Made by a program: the position numbers and the translations under genes
The notes under the pieces: model-generated
Databases searched by the model: none
What the model saw: the letters and a program-made list of their open reading frames with translations, nothing else
What the model was told of the DNA's origin: nothing
NCBI GenBank assembly: GCA_017163975.1
Contig: JAFFSR010000317.1
Span: 180,001 to 244,000, forward strand
Source of the DNA: Anastatus disparis
Lineage: Eukaryota > Arthropoda > Insecta > Hymenoptera > Eupelmidae
Direction: 5' to 3'
Length of the DNA: 64,000 bases
In this document: one piece after another, positions 23,041-32,736 of the stretch
Layout: every line of letters starts with the position of its first letter
Position numbering within the stretch: position 1 is the first letter of the stretch

Positions 23041-23250
23041 GAATATCATAGTGAGGGGAGGGCATAATGAGGGAAGGCTATAAAAATTTAGGGGGGGCAT
23101 ATTAAGGGAGGGCTGAGGGAGGGGGTGCTGGGGAGGCCTCAGCTACGTTAATTTTGAAATGGCCATTTATAAGAGGAATTACAACGTAATTTGAGGGGGG
23201 GGCTGTACCGACAGACATTTGAGGGGGGGCTGAGGGGGGGGGGTCGGTTG
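23041..23250 (+). repeat. G-rich GAGGGGGGGCTG tract
   Basis: Repeated GAGGGAGGGCTGAGGGAGGG and TTTGAGGGGGGGCTG words lie in otherwise AT-rich DNA, with G-runs of three to ten nearly all on the plus strand. Composition recalls the 2.2-kb minisatellite but the word order differs. G-quadruplex formation is likely. Confidence 0.75.
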
Positions 23251-23733
23251 TATTTTGTCTTACGACTATATATAGATAGATATATATAAATATATATATT
23301 TATAGATTAAGTAGTTTTAAAATTGTCTTATTCGTAATTATCATATACGTGAGCAGTCGTGACGCAAAACTTAGATTAACATTTATTACACCGCAACAGG
23401 AATACTTAAAATCTATATTTAATTTAAGCTCTTAACAAAACTTGAAGTGGTGGCAGTAAAGAAGAGCAATTTTATATTTTTTCTTTAAATTTATTAAAAA
23501 TAACACTTTACGAAAACGTAGATAACACCGGTTATCTCAGACTAAGCATAGAAGGTTACGTTTTTTTTTGTTCTCTCGTTTTAGTGTCCATTTCAGTATT
23601 TTCTTAATTCTGCATTATTTCCTAAATACTAATCATTTTGTTAATATTTTTTTAACCTCAAAATCTCAGTGCGCTCACCTGATTTCCATGACCGTCGCAA
23701 TGTAGAATTGATATGATGATTCGAATATATCTA

Positions 23734-23990
23734 CACTGAAAGAACTTTTCGTGTGCTGAATGCCAAAGCGTGAGGGCGCAGTATACTACAAGTTTACGGG
23801 AGACAGAAAAACAAATGTTGGCGTTTTAAAAGCCAATTGATATCAGCCGTGCGCGCGCAACTCATAAGTAACTTTTGGTATTCAAAACGCCAACATATGT
23901 ATTACTGTTCGCCGCTGAGTATGAGCGGACTGTATACCTATCCTCTTGGTTGGCAGTTCGCTAAGACATCTACAGATGTCTTAGCGAACC
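23734..23990. mobile_element. Compound foldback element with 34-bp palindrome
   Basis: A locally GC-richer block begins CACTGAAAGAACTTTTCG. It contains the inverted pair ATGTTGGCGTTTTAAAA / TTCAAAACGCCAACAT and ends in a near-perfect cruciform at 23,956-23,989, where the 16-bp arm GTTCGCTAAGACATCT is followed by AC and its exact complement. Several nested inverted repeats without a transposase suggest a foldback MITE. The true right end is uncertain. Confidence 0.5.
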
Positions 23991-24009
23991 GTGTACAGAT
24001 GATAATTTA

Positions 24010-24197
24010 TAATATAAAATACTTATTCTACAAGCTATCACCTTTCTTAAATCAGAATTAACATAGCACCATTTTTTATTATAAAGGACATATTACCTTT
24101 ATGTAATATAAAATACTCATTCTAAAAGCTATCACTTTTCTTAAATCAGAATTAACATACCACCATTTCTTATTATAAAGAACATATAACCTTTATT
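24010..24197 (+). repeat. Tandem duplication, 2 x 94 bp
   Basis: TAATATAAAATACT at 24,010 recurs at 24,104, followed in both by CTATCAC(C/T)TTTCTTAAATC, AGAATTAACATA(G/C)CACC and TTATTATAAAG. The copies differ at a handful of positions. Confidence 0.9.
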
Positions 24198-24562
24198 TGA
24201 CCAAAAACGAGATATTAAGTTTTCAGCTAAAAACAAGATATTACCACGTCCTTCTTAATAAGTGATATTCTTTAAAAAAATAATTACTTTCAAAATAAAA
24301 ATTTTTTCCAAGAAAGTTTTAGTTTTAAAAAAACTTTAGAGTCTGGAATTATATTGTTGGGCTATTGATAATTCTTCTTTAGATCTTGGCAACAAGAGTG
24401 ACAATTACGTTATTGATTCTTCATTCAGTAAATGAATTTGCTTAAAAGAATTGTAGATTATTCTAATAGGAAAATATTTTTTAAAGTTTTACCTAAAATG
24501 TTATAGTTTGAACCTAGCTCTTTTTTAAAGTAAATATCTAAAAAATAAAAATGAATTTTCAG

Positions 24563-24703
24563 GTTGCAGTACCAGACGTTGTCGAAGCTGCTAAGGACGC
24601 GGACATTCTTATTTTTGTAGTACCACATCAGTTTATTCGTAGAATATGTAGCACTCTTCTTGGTAATATCAATCCTACTGCTGTTGGACTTTCTCTTATT
24701 AAG
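24563..24703 (+). CDS. Gpdh1: Internal exon of cytosolic NAD-dependent glycerol-3-phosphate dehydrogenase
   Basis: A 141-bp phase-0 exon sits between acceptor GAATTTTCAG (ends 24,562) and donor AAG|GTATAA (24,704). Its 47 codons include [34 protein letters not shown] and [10 protein letters not shown], which I recognise as part of the N-terminal Rossmann domain of insect GPDH. The enzyme interconverts dihydroxyacetone phosphate and glycerol 3-phosphate in the cytosol and feeds the alpha-glycerophosphate shuttle of flight muscle. The exon has no stop or frameshift, and codon use is more balanced than in the surrounding DNA. The whole protein is normally about 350 residues, so over 85% is absent. 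I found neither the glycine-rich GxGNWG exon upstream nor the following GFD exon. Either the introns are very long and repeat-filled, or this is a stranded exon copy. Confidence 0.85.
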
Positions 24704-24739
24704 GTATAATCTATTAATTATTTAATGTTTTCCTTACGA

Positions 24740-25160
24740 AAAAAGTCAATAAGATACACCACCGGTGCTTACAAAGATAATCACAATAAGAAGAAAAAAA
24801 TCGTGGAGGAGAAAATCTCTCATCAAAATATGCGACGAAAAAAATCCCTCGATAAAAAATTTAAACGAAAATTATCACACTTTGAAAAATGTGGCGAAGA
24901 AAATTTCACATCAAAATATAAAATAAAAGTGTATGCTAAAGTAGGATTATTTTTATTAGAATTTTCTTACGGGGGATTCGTTTTGCCGCATATTTTGATA
25001 AGTGATTTTCTTCTCCGCATTTTTTAAAGTGAGATTATTTTCCATAAAATTTTAATTGGGGAGATTCTTTTCGCCGCATATTTTGATAAAAGATTTCTTT
25101 CAACGTATTTTTCTTTTAAATGAAATGAGATTCTTTTCTGAAAGAATCTCATTTAGTGGA
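24740..25160. repeat. Inverted-repeat-rich foldback segment downstream of the Gpdh exon
   Basis: The words ATCAAAATATGCGACGAAAA (near 24,823) and CGCCGCATATTTTGATAA (25,069) are inverted copies, and two more pairs lie between them. A perfect hairpin with a 14-bp arm (AAATGAGATTCTTT) and TCTG loop occupies 25,123-25,154. The reading frames of 100 and 67 codons here follow the repeat and lack protein character. Confidence 0.6.
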
Positions 25161-25470
25161 TCCCGAAAAGAATCCAGTAACACAATAAATAAATTTACAA
25201 AAAAGTCTGCAGAGTTTTCTAAAGTGAACTATAGAATAATTTTTAGAGACTTATGTTAAATTGTTTGTAAAATTATTTACATAAATGCTTGAAGAATCAT
25301 TTTACGAATTTCTTAAAGTGTTGCTATTGGAATCTTTTGTAAAAAGTTTTGTAGAATAAAACCATTTAGTGGCCAGGTCCACTTGTAACATAAAAGATAA
25401 AATTCGTTATTTTTTTTTTTAAAAGCATACTAAATATTTGTTAAACGATAGTTAATATGTTCGATTAGTA

Positions 25471-25724
25471 TATGTGTGGGTTAGAATGAGAGTGGCATAA
25501 GTCACATACTTTTAATTTTGAGATTTTCGATATTAAAGTTTTAAATTGATATATATTTCTATTGAGTGCCATTTTTACAGTGCTTATAATATTTAAGAAG
25601 AACAAATAAAAAAGCCACTCTATTTTGAAAATAAGTTGTTTTAATGTTAAAGAATTGAAATATACCACTAACTAAATTTTTTTAAAAATGTGACTTATGC
25701 CACTCTCATTCTCTCCCACACATA
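25471..25724. mobile_element. 254-bp MITE with ~37-bp terminal inverted repeats
   Basis: The left end begins TATGTGTGGGTTAGAATGAG and continues AGTGGCATAAGTCACA. The right end is its inverse, TGTGACTTATGCCACTCTCA then TTCTCTCCCACACATA, with about three mismatches. TA dinucleotides flank the left side, as expected of mariner/Tc1-type MITEs, but no transposase is present to confirm this. Confidence 0.8.
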
Positions 25725-25756
25725 TGTTTTATATTATTTAAGACATGAGACTTGAA

Positions 25757-25815
25757 AATCAAAAAAGTAAGTGGATACCAGTCACGTGCTCTAACCACTG
25801 AGCCAGTGCTGCACT
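25757..25815 (-). mobile_element. Degenerate tRNA-derived SINE head
   Basis: The minus strand reads GCAGCACTGGCTCAGTGGTT then AGAGCACGTGACTGG. This contains an A-box-like TGGCTCAGTGG, as in tRNA genes and tRNA-derived SINEs. The expected B box (GGTTCGAATCC-type) is absent, so it is a broken SINE head and not a tRNA gene. Confidence 0.45.
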
Positions 25816-26459
25816 ACTATTTGCACGCTTAAATTATACATATTATGACTTCCATCGGTAATGTAGTGTAACGTTTGGCCTTTTTGCCTCGATTAGATCT
25901 TGATGACGTAGGCGTCAAACTTTTAGAGGGCGCTGTAGATGGTTGATTCTCGGAGGCCAAAGTTCAAATTTACATACTAAACTAACCTAACCTTATTAAA
26001 TTAATAAAATTAACAATAAGAAAAATAAAGAAATCAATTAAAAGAAATTAAATATTTGAAAAGAATGAAATACGAAAAATCAAAAAGAAACAATATCAAT
26101 TAAAAGAATTAATTATAAATAAATTATACAAAGCTAAACCTATCCTTACGTACTAAATGATAATGTTCGTGAGAGGAAGCAGGATGGGTACTGCGAAATG
26201 GTGATTAAGTTCCAAGACGATAATTTGGTTTGAACTTAAACTATGTTCTTTTTCTGCATTTATCAATAAAAATAAAAAGAATAATAATAAAAAATAATAA
26301 TTACAACGCCAATTAAATAATAATACTGAGTAACAAAATTAGAATTCTATGTAATAATATTTCGTACGTTGAAAAAAAAAGAAATAATTTTTAGTTGTCT
26401 TCTTGACCGCTAGGTGGCGCTAGTTCGTACTTATCAGCTGTAACAAATAAAACAAAGAA
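25816..26459. other. Intergenic DNA, no gene seen
   Basis: AT-rich with small GC-richer islands, for example AGAGGGCGCTGTAGATGG near 25,926 and CTAGGTGGCGCTAG near 26,410. These resemble each other and may be remnants of one short interspersed repeat. No coding frame. Confidence 0.4.
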
Positions 26460-26965
26460 AAAATACAATGGTTAATTATGTAACAATATATACTCGGTGG
26501 GTAAATTCGCGACCTACTTTATTGGCGGAGTTCGACGCGGTCGGTAACGGAGCCAAGTGAGGTAATGCAGGAAAGCTAGGAAGGTAAATCTCCAAACCAT
26601 GAGTGGAGAAGAGGGGGGAGATCTTGGTTAAAGACCAACGGAGGAGCCTACCCCGACCAGCGATGGTGGAGGTAGGAACTAGGAGTCTCTATCGGGTAAT
26701 CCCACCCTTACACTGAGAAAGAAAGAAAAGATAGGAGACTATGTCGGGCAATTCCACCCTTACATAGCTTAAGACAGGAATATAGGTAAGGATACTTCCC
26801 ACTCTTATACAAAAGAAGGGAAGAGAGCTGGTTCAGCGGCTCGCTTATATATGCTACGGAGCTCGCTATTCCCATTGCGGGAGTAGCGCCTCGTAGTGAT
26901 TGAGCGCAAGTACTGCGTCTAGCGCAATTTTTAAATCGTCGCAGTAGGTATCCTTTTAGAATAAT
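26460..26965. other. GC-richer block with a direct repeat, unidentified element
   Basis: This block is clearly richer in GC than its surroundings. It contains the direct pair AGGAGTCTCTATCGGGTAAT..CCACCCTTACA and AGGAGACTATGTCGGGCAAT..CCACCCTTACA about 48 bp apart, near 26,687 and 26,735. A TATATATGC lies near 26,848. It could be an LTR or SINE-like element, but no ends or coding capacity were found. The 117-codon minus-strand frame over it is not convincing. Confidence 0.35.
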
Positions 26966-27314
26966 AGCATGTGGATAAAAATCCACCATCTTACATAATG
27001 AAAAATATTTTTTTAATTTAATTATATCTAAAGTCTTTTTAAACATTATTAGGGTAACCATAATGTTTCAGAAAGTTTGAAATAAACAGAAATTTTTTGT
27101 TCAGATATTCGCTATTACCGTAACAAATCAGTAAAAATATTGTATCAGTTGAATAAAGCATTTATTTGAAATCGTGGTTACCGTAAACCTGTTTCTCAAA
27201 AAATTCGATTCTAAAATAATTGCATTTAAAGTTCCAAGTATTAAATAATACGCTTTAATCACTACAAAATTTATCGAGAATATTCTCAACAGCACGTAAG
27301 TAGATAAGCTAATC

Positions 27315-27408
27315 CGGTTCTGTATCACCTGATCTAGAAACGGCTGTCATTTCCGTATCATTTAATTTAAAAGCGGCAGTAGTTTCTGTATTAGTTGATA
27401 CAGAACCG
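27315..27408. repeat. Short foldback with CGGTTCTGTATCA ends
   Basis: CGGTTCTGTATCACCTGATC at the left pairs with the inverse of TTAGTTGATACAGAACCG at the right, and inner stems AGAAACGGCTG / CGGCAGTAGTTTCT also pair. Total length is about 94 bp. Confidence 0.6.
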
Positions 27409-27517
27409 ACTTGAAAAAGCTAAAAACGAAAAATTATTAATTGACATATTATTATTATATTTATAATATACATTATTTCAAAAAACAAATATTTTTTTCA
27501 ATCGCTTTAACAATTGG

Positions 27518-27576
27518 GGCCCTGAAAAGTGCCGATTATGTTATCATTGTGGCCCTGAAAAGGTCCGACTATTTCT
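27518..27576 (+). repeat. Tandem 33-bp duplication
   Basis: GGCCCTGAAAAGTGCCGATT begins a 33-bp unit that repeats as GGCCCTGAAAAGGTCCGACT. The second copy is partial. Confidence 0.75.
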
Positions 27577-28018
27577 TTTATTATTTTTTACCACTAGATG
27601 GTATAATTTAACTGACATTTTACTTCACGTAAGCATTCTTCGTGTTCACGAGAGTCGTTGAGATCCCTTTTTCTTTCCGGCGCTGATGTTAACCTTTCAT
27701 AAATTATCTCTTGTGACGACGAAAGATCCACGATTTCTAGACATTTTTCCTACACTGCTCAGAAATCCGAAGTCTCCCAATCTACCTCGTCATCTTCTTC
27801 TTCCAAATCCATTTTCTTATATTAGTAAGAAAATAGATTTTTTATTAATTTCGATGCAGCTGGTGACAATTCTGGAAAGGCTGTCGGTGGTCGCAACTGG
27901 GGGTAAACCAATGCATAATTGGCGTGGCACTGCTGCGCGAAAGCGCATAAATATCAGCAGTTACATGTTTATAGACTTAGTTGAACCGATTCGCGGCGGC
28001 TGACCAGTTGCAGGATTC

Positions 28019-28074
28019 ATGGCGACGAGCATCAATGGAGGCCTCGCTTATTCAACGCAGTCGATCAATCGTAG
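28019..28074 (+). other. Possible small 5' coding exon
   Basis: A GC-richer patch has acceptor-like GACCAGTTGCAG (ends 28,013), an ATG at 28,019 and a frame reading MATSINGGLAYSTQSINR up to a donor-like TAG|GTGATT at 28,075. Without splicing it hits TGA at 28,076. Composition and splice-like borders are suggestive only. No partner exon was found. Confidence 0.2.
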
Positions 28075-28383
28075 GTGATTGCACTTCAGTCTCATTTCTT
28101 CATTCAAGAACGTGACATTCATGATTTAAATCATTTTTATAGTTTTGCTAAATTGTTTAAATATAAAATAATTCAATATTACGAGATTCAACTACTTTTA
28201 TATTAAAACATTATTCATAACTATATGTATGAGTTTTAAGATAAAATAGTTATAGAAAATATTTTAATATTGAAGCAGTTGAATCTTATAATATTCAAGT
28301 ATTTTTAAACATATTCTACAGAGCATAAAACAAAAAATCAAATGAAAAGAAAATTATTTTAATAATTTATATATATATATATG

Positions 28384-30620
28384 TAAGGGACATCCTACAC
28401 AAACTGAAAGAGCAACAAAATAAAAATCGCTGAAACAAGGATCTAGATTGAAAGGATCAAGAGCTATAGATCCTTGAAATTTGAAAATTTTTTGAAATTT
28501 TTGGAAAAGTCTCAAAGGGTTTCCCCCATTAAGAATGGTAAAATGACAATGTCTTTTTTTTTAACCCATATAATTATTGAATTTTATCTGATTGAGTAGC
28601 AAATTTGGCATTTTTGGCCTCCCCTGTCCCCCTTCACATTCCCCCAAGTGAAAAAAACAACTTTATTTAGGTTTATTTTTTCAAATGTACTTAATCGTAA
28701 ACCGTCTAAAAATTGATAAGAATTCTAATGAACAGTTTCTAAATTTAAAAACAAATATAAATCTAATTAGATTTCTAGATACTGAAAGACTAGCCTGGAA
28801 ACATAATTAAAAATTTCAAATGGCTCTGAATCTTTTACCTTGATGAGTACAGGTTCCGTTCTACAAATAAGTTACTCTTTATGTTTGTATATGGGGATAT
28901 CCGTGGAACTTTTCAATTTTGAGAGGTCGACTTCACAAAAATTCAAAAGTCCGTAATACAAGTTTCTGGAGTGGCACACACTTCAATAAGAGCTTGAATT
29001 ACTCGTTTCTGTGAGTAGAATATGTAATTGGATTTTGGTATTGATTAAAAAATCGGTCATCACGGTACATAATTTTATACGCCAAAAATTATACTTTTTT
29101 TATATTTTTCTACGTGTGTTTCTTGAGCTATAAAAAAATGACCGTACTTTCGATCATTCTCAAATTTTCTGAGCATAATGAATATAGTAAAAACAACAAT
29201 TTAAGCCTACCCTGGTAAATGTGCCCCTCTTTAGGAAGCTCTTTGACTATTTTTAATATAAGTGAGACTTCCACCTAAAGCTTTAATTGGTTTCTGTGTG
29301 CTCAACAAACTTCTTAGAGGTAAGACAAAAAGTAACGTAGTTCAATTAGGCAAAAAGCGTATATTTGAGGGTTATTTGAGGACTATTTCTTTTTGTTTTT
29401 TATTACAATCTTTTCATGTTTTTATTTTTATCGCTCCCTAAAGGATGATTCGGGACCGAAAGAGTTACGGTAAACTTTGAAAATTGTCAAAACCCATGAA
29501 CAAAAGGTTTGTGCATTACACGATAGTTAGAAGCAGGTCCCTTTTTTTCTCTTAAAATACACGATCGTACTGGGTCATTAGTTATAGCTAGAATAATTGC
29601 TATTACTTGTACATCAACTCTTACTTAAAGACCACCTAATTTTTCAATTTATCAAATATTCAAAACATAAAAAACGAAATTAGTCATTTTTAGGTTAGAC
29701 TCATTTGTCGGGAAAATCTAAAAAAAAAGAATTAGACATGCATCTAGTTCGTAAGTATCAAAAACGAATAATAAAATATTATAACCTATTTTCAGGTTAG
29801 AGCCACCACTCGCAAACATCTGTGAAAATTCTGATACATGTATTACAGTGTTTTCTTTTAATAAAAAGCAGTATTAGATCTGTACCTAGTCAGTAAGTAT
29901 TAAAAAGCCAACAATAAAATATTCTAACCTATTTTTAGGTGAATCATATTTCTTGGAAACATCTGTAAAAGTTCTGATACATGTATTTCAATGTTTTTTT
30001 CTATAAAATTTAGAATGAAACCTTCACGAAGTGAGTGAGTATGAGAAAACCAATAACTAAATTTTCTAACCTATCCGTTGGCTAGCGCATTATTTAAAGG
30101 AATCTGGAAAAAATCTGAAATATGTAAACAAACATAAAGAATAACTTATTTGTGGAATGAGACCTGTACTAATCAAGGGAAAAGATTCAGAGTGATTTCA
30201 AATTTTTAATTATGTTTTTAGGTTGGTTTCTCAGTATCCAGTGATCTGAAAAAAATCGATATTTCTTTTTGAAATTAGAAACTGTACTTTAGAATTTTTA
30301 CAGATTTTCCGGATATTGAGTACACTTGGAAAAATAAAATCCAAACAAAATGATCTTTTTTACTTGGGAGAACGTGAAGGAGGGTGGAAGGGAGGGCTGA
30401 AAATACCCAAAATGTTACTCAATTAGATCAAATTCAATAATTACACAGACTTACAAACTAGAAAAAAAAGATATTGGTATTTTACCATTTTTAATAGGGG
30501 GCCCTTTATCATTTTCTTTTGGAAAATCCTGATGTTTTGGAGAGAAATTCATGAGAACACTTTAGGTCGTAAATGAGGAGGAGAGCTAGCATGATCTATT
30601 ATAGACCTGAATTTCGAAGT
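28384..30620. mobile_element. Large foldback element with internal ~140-bp tandem repeats
   Basis: Sequence at about 28,480-28,890 is the diverged inverse of about 30,130-30,560. AATTAAAAATTTCAAATGGC in the left arm pairs with ATTTCAAATTTTTAATTATG in the right, CTGAATCTTTTACCTTGATG pairs with ATCAAGGGAAAAGATTCAG, and CCCCATTAAGAATGGTAAAA pairs with TTTTACCATTTTTAATAGGG. The ~1.2-kb centre includes tandem repeats (29,690-30,110). No transposase was found, so this is a non-autonomous foldback or long-TIR element. Confidence 0.75.
29690..30110 (+). repeat. Three tandem ~140-bp repeats
   Basis: AACCTATTTTCAGGTTAG (near 29,792), AACCTATTTTTAGGTGAATC (near 29,929) and AACCTATCCGTTGG (near 30,072) head successive units. 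Each is followed by GGAAACATCTGT-like and CTGATACATGTATT words and an AGTAAGTAT-like word. Spacing is about 135-145 bp. Confidence 0.75.
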
Positions 30621-31095
30621 CTTCTCATCCCTTCATATATGTATTACATGATGATTGAAATTACTCATTGTTCGCCAGTTCAGAAATTGTTTTTAGAGGA
30701 CTTATTTTCTTCCATTTCACATGTACTATAAAATAAATTTTAGATCTTGGTGGCTAAAGCCATCAATAAGGAGTTATGATAGTTTGAAATATATATTATT
30801 AAGCATGATTCATTTCACTTAAAGAAACATGAGATATGAAATAATTTTTAAAAGTTACGCTTTGAGTTTTTTCTCTAAATAATCAGTTAAGAAAGTTTTC
30901 AACAACTTTGAGAAACTTGAACCACGTTTATGGAATATATTTTTATATAATTTTATTCGAATAATAAATTCATAATTGCAAAAAATAAACAGGGGCAGAT
31001 AAACTTTGTTTTTCTTCAACAATTAATTTCATTAAAACTGTTTTTTCTGCGACTGTCTTACGAAGCAAGCCCAGATCGAGCAGGTTTTCATTAGA
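30621..31095. other. AT-rich DNA, no gene seen
   Basis: No coding frame, no inverted repeat and no similarity to other parts of the window that I could see. Confidence 0.45.
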
Positions 31096-31172
31096 AAAAG
31101 TGCGATCACCCTTCCAACTACTAACCTTGCTCATTGCTTCTTAACTTCGCAGGTCAACTGACGCGCAACGAA
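31096..31172 (-). other. Degenerate 5S-rRNA-like segment
   Basis: The plus strand carries GCGATCACCCTTCCAACTAC, TAACC, a gap, TGCTTCTTAACTTCGCAG and GTCAACTGACG. These match, in order, the complement of the central and 3' part of eukaryotic 5S rRNA (the TAGTACTTGGATGGGTGACC region and the upstream AAGTTAAGCA region). The 5' third and the exact 3' end are not conserved. It is most likely a 5S pseudogene or part of a 5S-derived SINE, and not a working rRNA gene. Confidence 0.4.
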
Positions 31173-32736
31173 GTACTCGGCCAATGCGTCGGTATTAAAT
31201 GTTACTTATATTTCATTTAATATGAATTGTATTCAACAATTTTCTTGAATTTGCGTTAATTCGCGCTCACAAGTTTGAAACTTACATTATTTCCTTAACT
31301 TCAGACGACTATAACTATGGTTCCAAACATTGTAGATGAACTTTCTCAAGCTTTTTGAAAAGACTTTCTCCTATACTTCAATAAATAATGTTGAATAATT
31401 ATTTTATTATGTTATAATTTTACAAGATATGGCAAGAACGTACCGGTAACGTTATTTAACTTATAGGCTTAATATAGCAAAAATAACGTTTCTTAACGGC
31501 TCGAAACTCTTGAAAAACGTTCGATTATATGGACCTGACTCTTCTTAATTTATTGTAGTATGTTTAAACAGTATTTAGTTAAATTTTTAAAGCAATCAGT
31601 TCATATAGAAAGCTTTTCTCCTCGAGTGAAAATCATAAAAATGTCCTTTTTCAGAAAAAAATTGTAGAATTCAAATCATTGTGTAAAGGATATAGATTCA
31701 TCATTTTCAGTTTTGTAACACATACAAATCTAGAATTTGTTTCTATTTTTTAAACAGTAGTGGGAAGGTAACGATTGACTTACAATTAATCATTAAAAAT
31801 AGCGTTTGCAAGCACAAAAAAAATTGCAAAAAAATGATTTTACCAAAGATGACAATCAGTATAAGAATTTAAAAAATAATCTTAATTGAGAAAATTTTAA
31901 CAAAAAGTTAAAGCTTGAACAAAAAATGCTGTGTTATATATAGCTATTTCCATTTAGATTCATGCAGGCCGTCACAGAGCTAATTTTTTTTTTGGTGAAA
32001 ACTATGTGAATGTATTCTAATACTCCAGAGAAGATGTAAAGACCCCAAAATACGGCTTACGTGAATTTTTTCGCAAAGCTAGAGCCCATTTTGTGTTAAA
32101 TGTTGAAATAAAAAGTAAAAAAATAAGAATAAACCTCCGTATTCAAAATGCTCTATCTCCGTTAATTTTTGACTTTTCGAGAAGATATTTTTTATAATGT
32201 AAGGGAATACGTCTAGTTTCGAATTCTGTTCCGGTTTTTGCAATGCGAGTTGATCCCTCCAAGTTGTTCATAAAGGACCTAGAAGAAACAATTTTTGAAA
32301 AATGCTATAACCTTAAAATCTACATATTTTTCTAAAATTTTTATGTTTTTATACGTAAAAATGCTAACTTTTAAAATAGGTAAAAATATACTATATTGCA
32401 TTATTTTTTTTTTAAGGTTTTCAAACTTTTGTTTATATTTTCCATTTTCAAGCATTGATACTAAGATAAATCGTGCCATTTCTAAAACTACTACGTCTTT
32501 ATACAATTCATTTCTGTTTTTATTTATTTCTGTAATAAAAATATTTAAAAAAATTTTTAGAATAAACCCTCGATCAAGTTTTTGGATCAATTGAAACCAA
32601 AGTTATAAATATTTAAAGATTATAATAATAGATAGATAATTAAAATTTTTTTGAATATTACTACTTAACTACTATGATATTTAGGTAAAGAATTTGGACT
32701 CTTTTTTTTCTTACGTAAATAACTTATGCATAATTG
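31173..32736. other. AT-rich left flank of the satellite region
   Basis: No gene identified. Two overlapping frames of about 100 codons on opposite strands near 32,279-32,594 are rich in Lys, Ile and Phe and mirror each other, as expected of AT-rich noncoding DNA. Confidence 0.5.

Noticed and set aside
27686..28003. 105-codon plus-strand frame
   Set aside because: No recognisable domain, mixed composition, no homologous copy in the window. Only the small exon-like patch at 28,019 was kept, at low confidence.
32279..32594. Two ~100-codon frames on opposite strands
   Set aside because: They overlap almost completely and are Lys/Ile/Phe-rich, as expected for AT-rich noncoding DNA.
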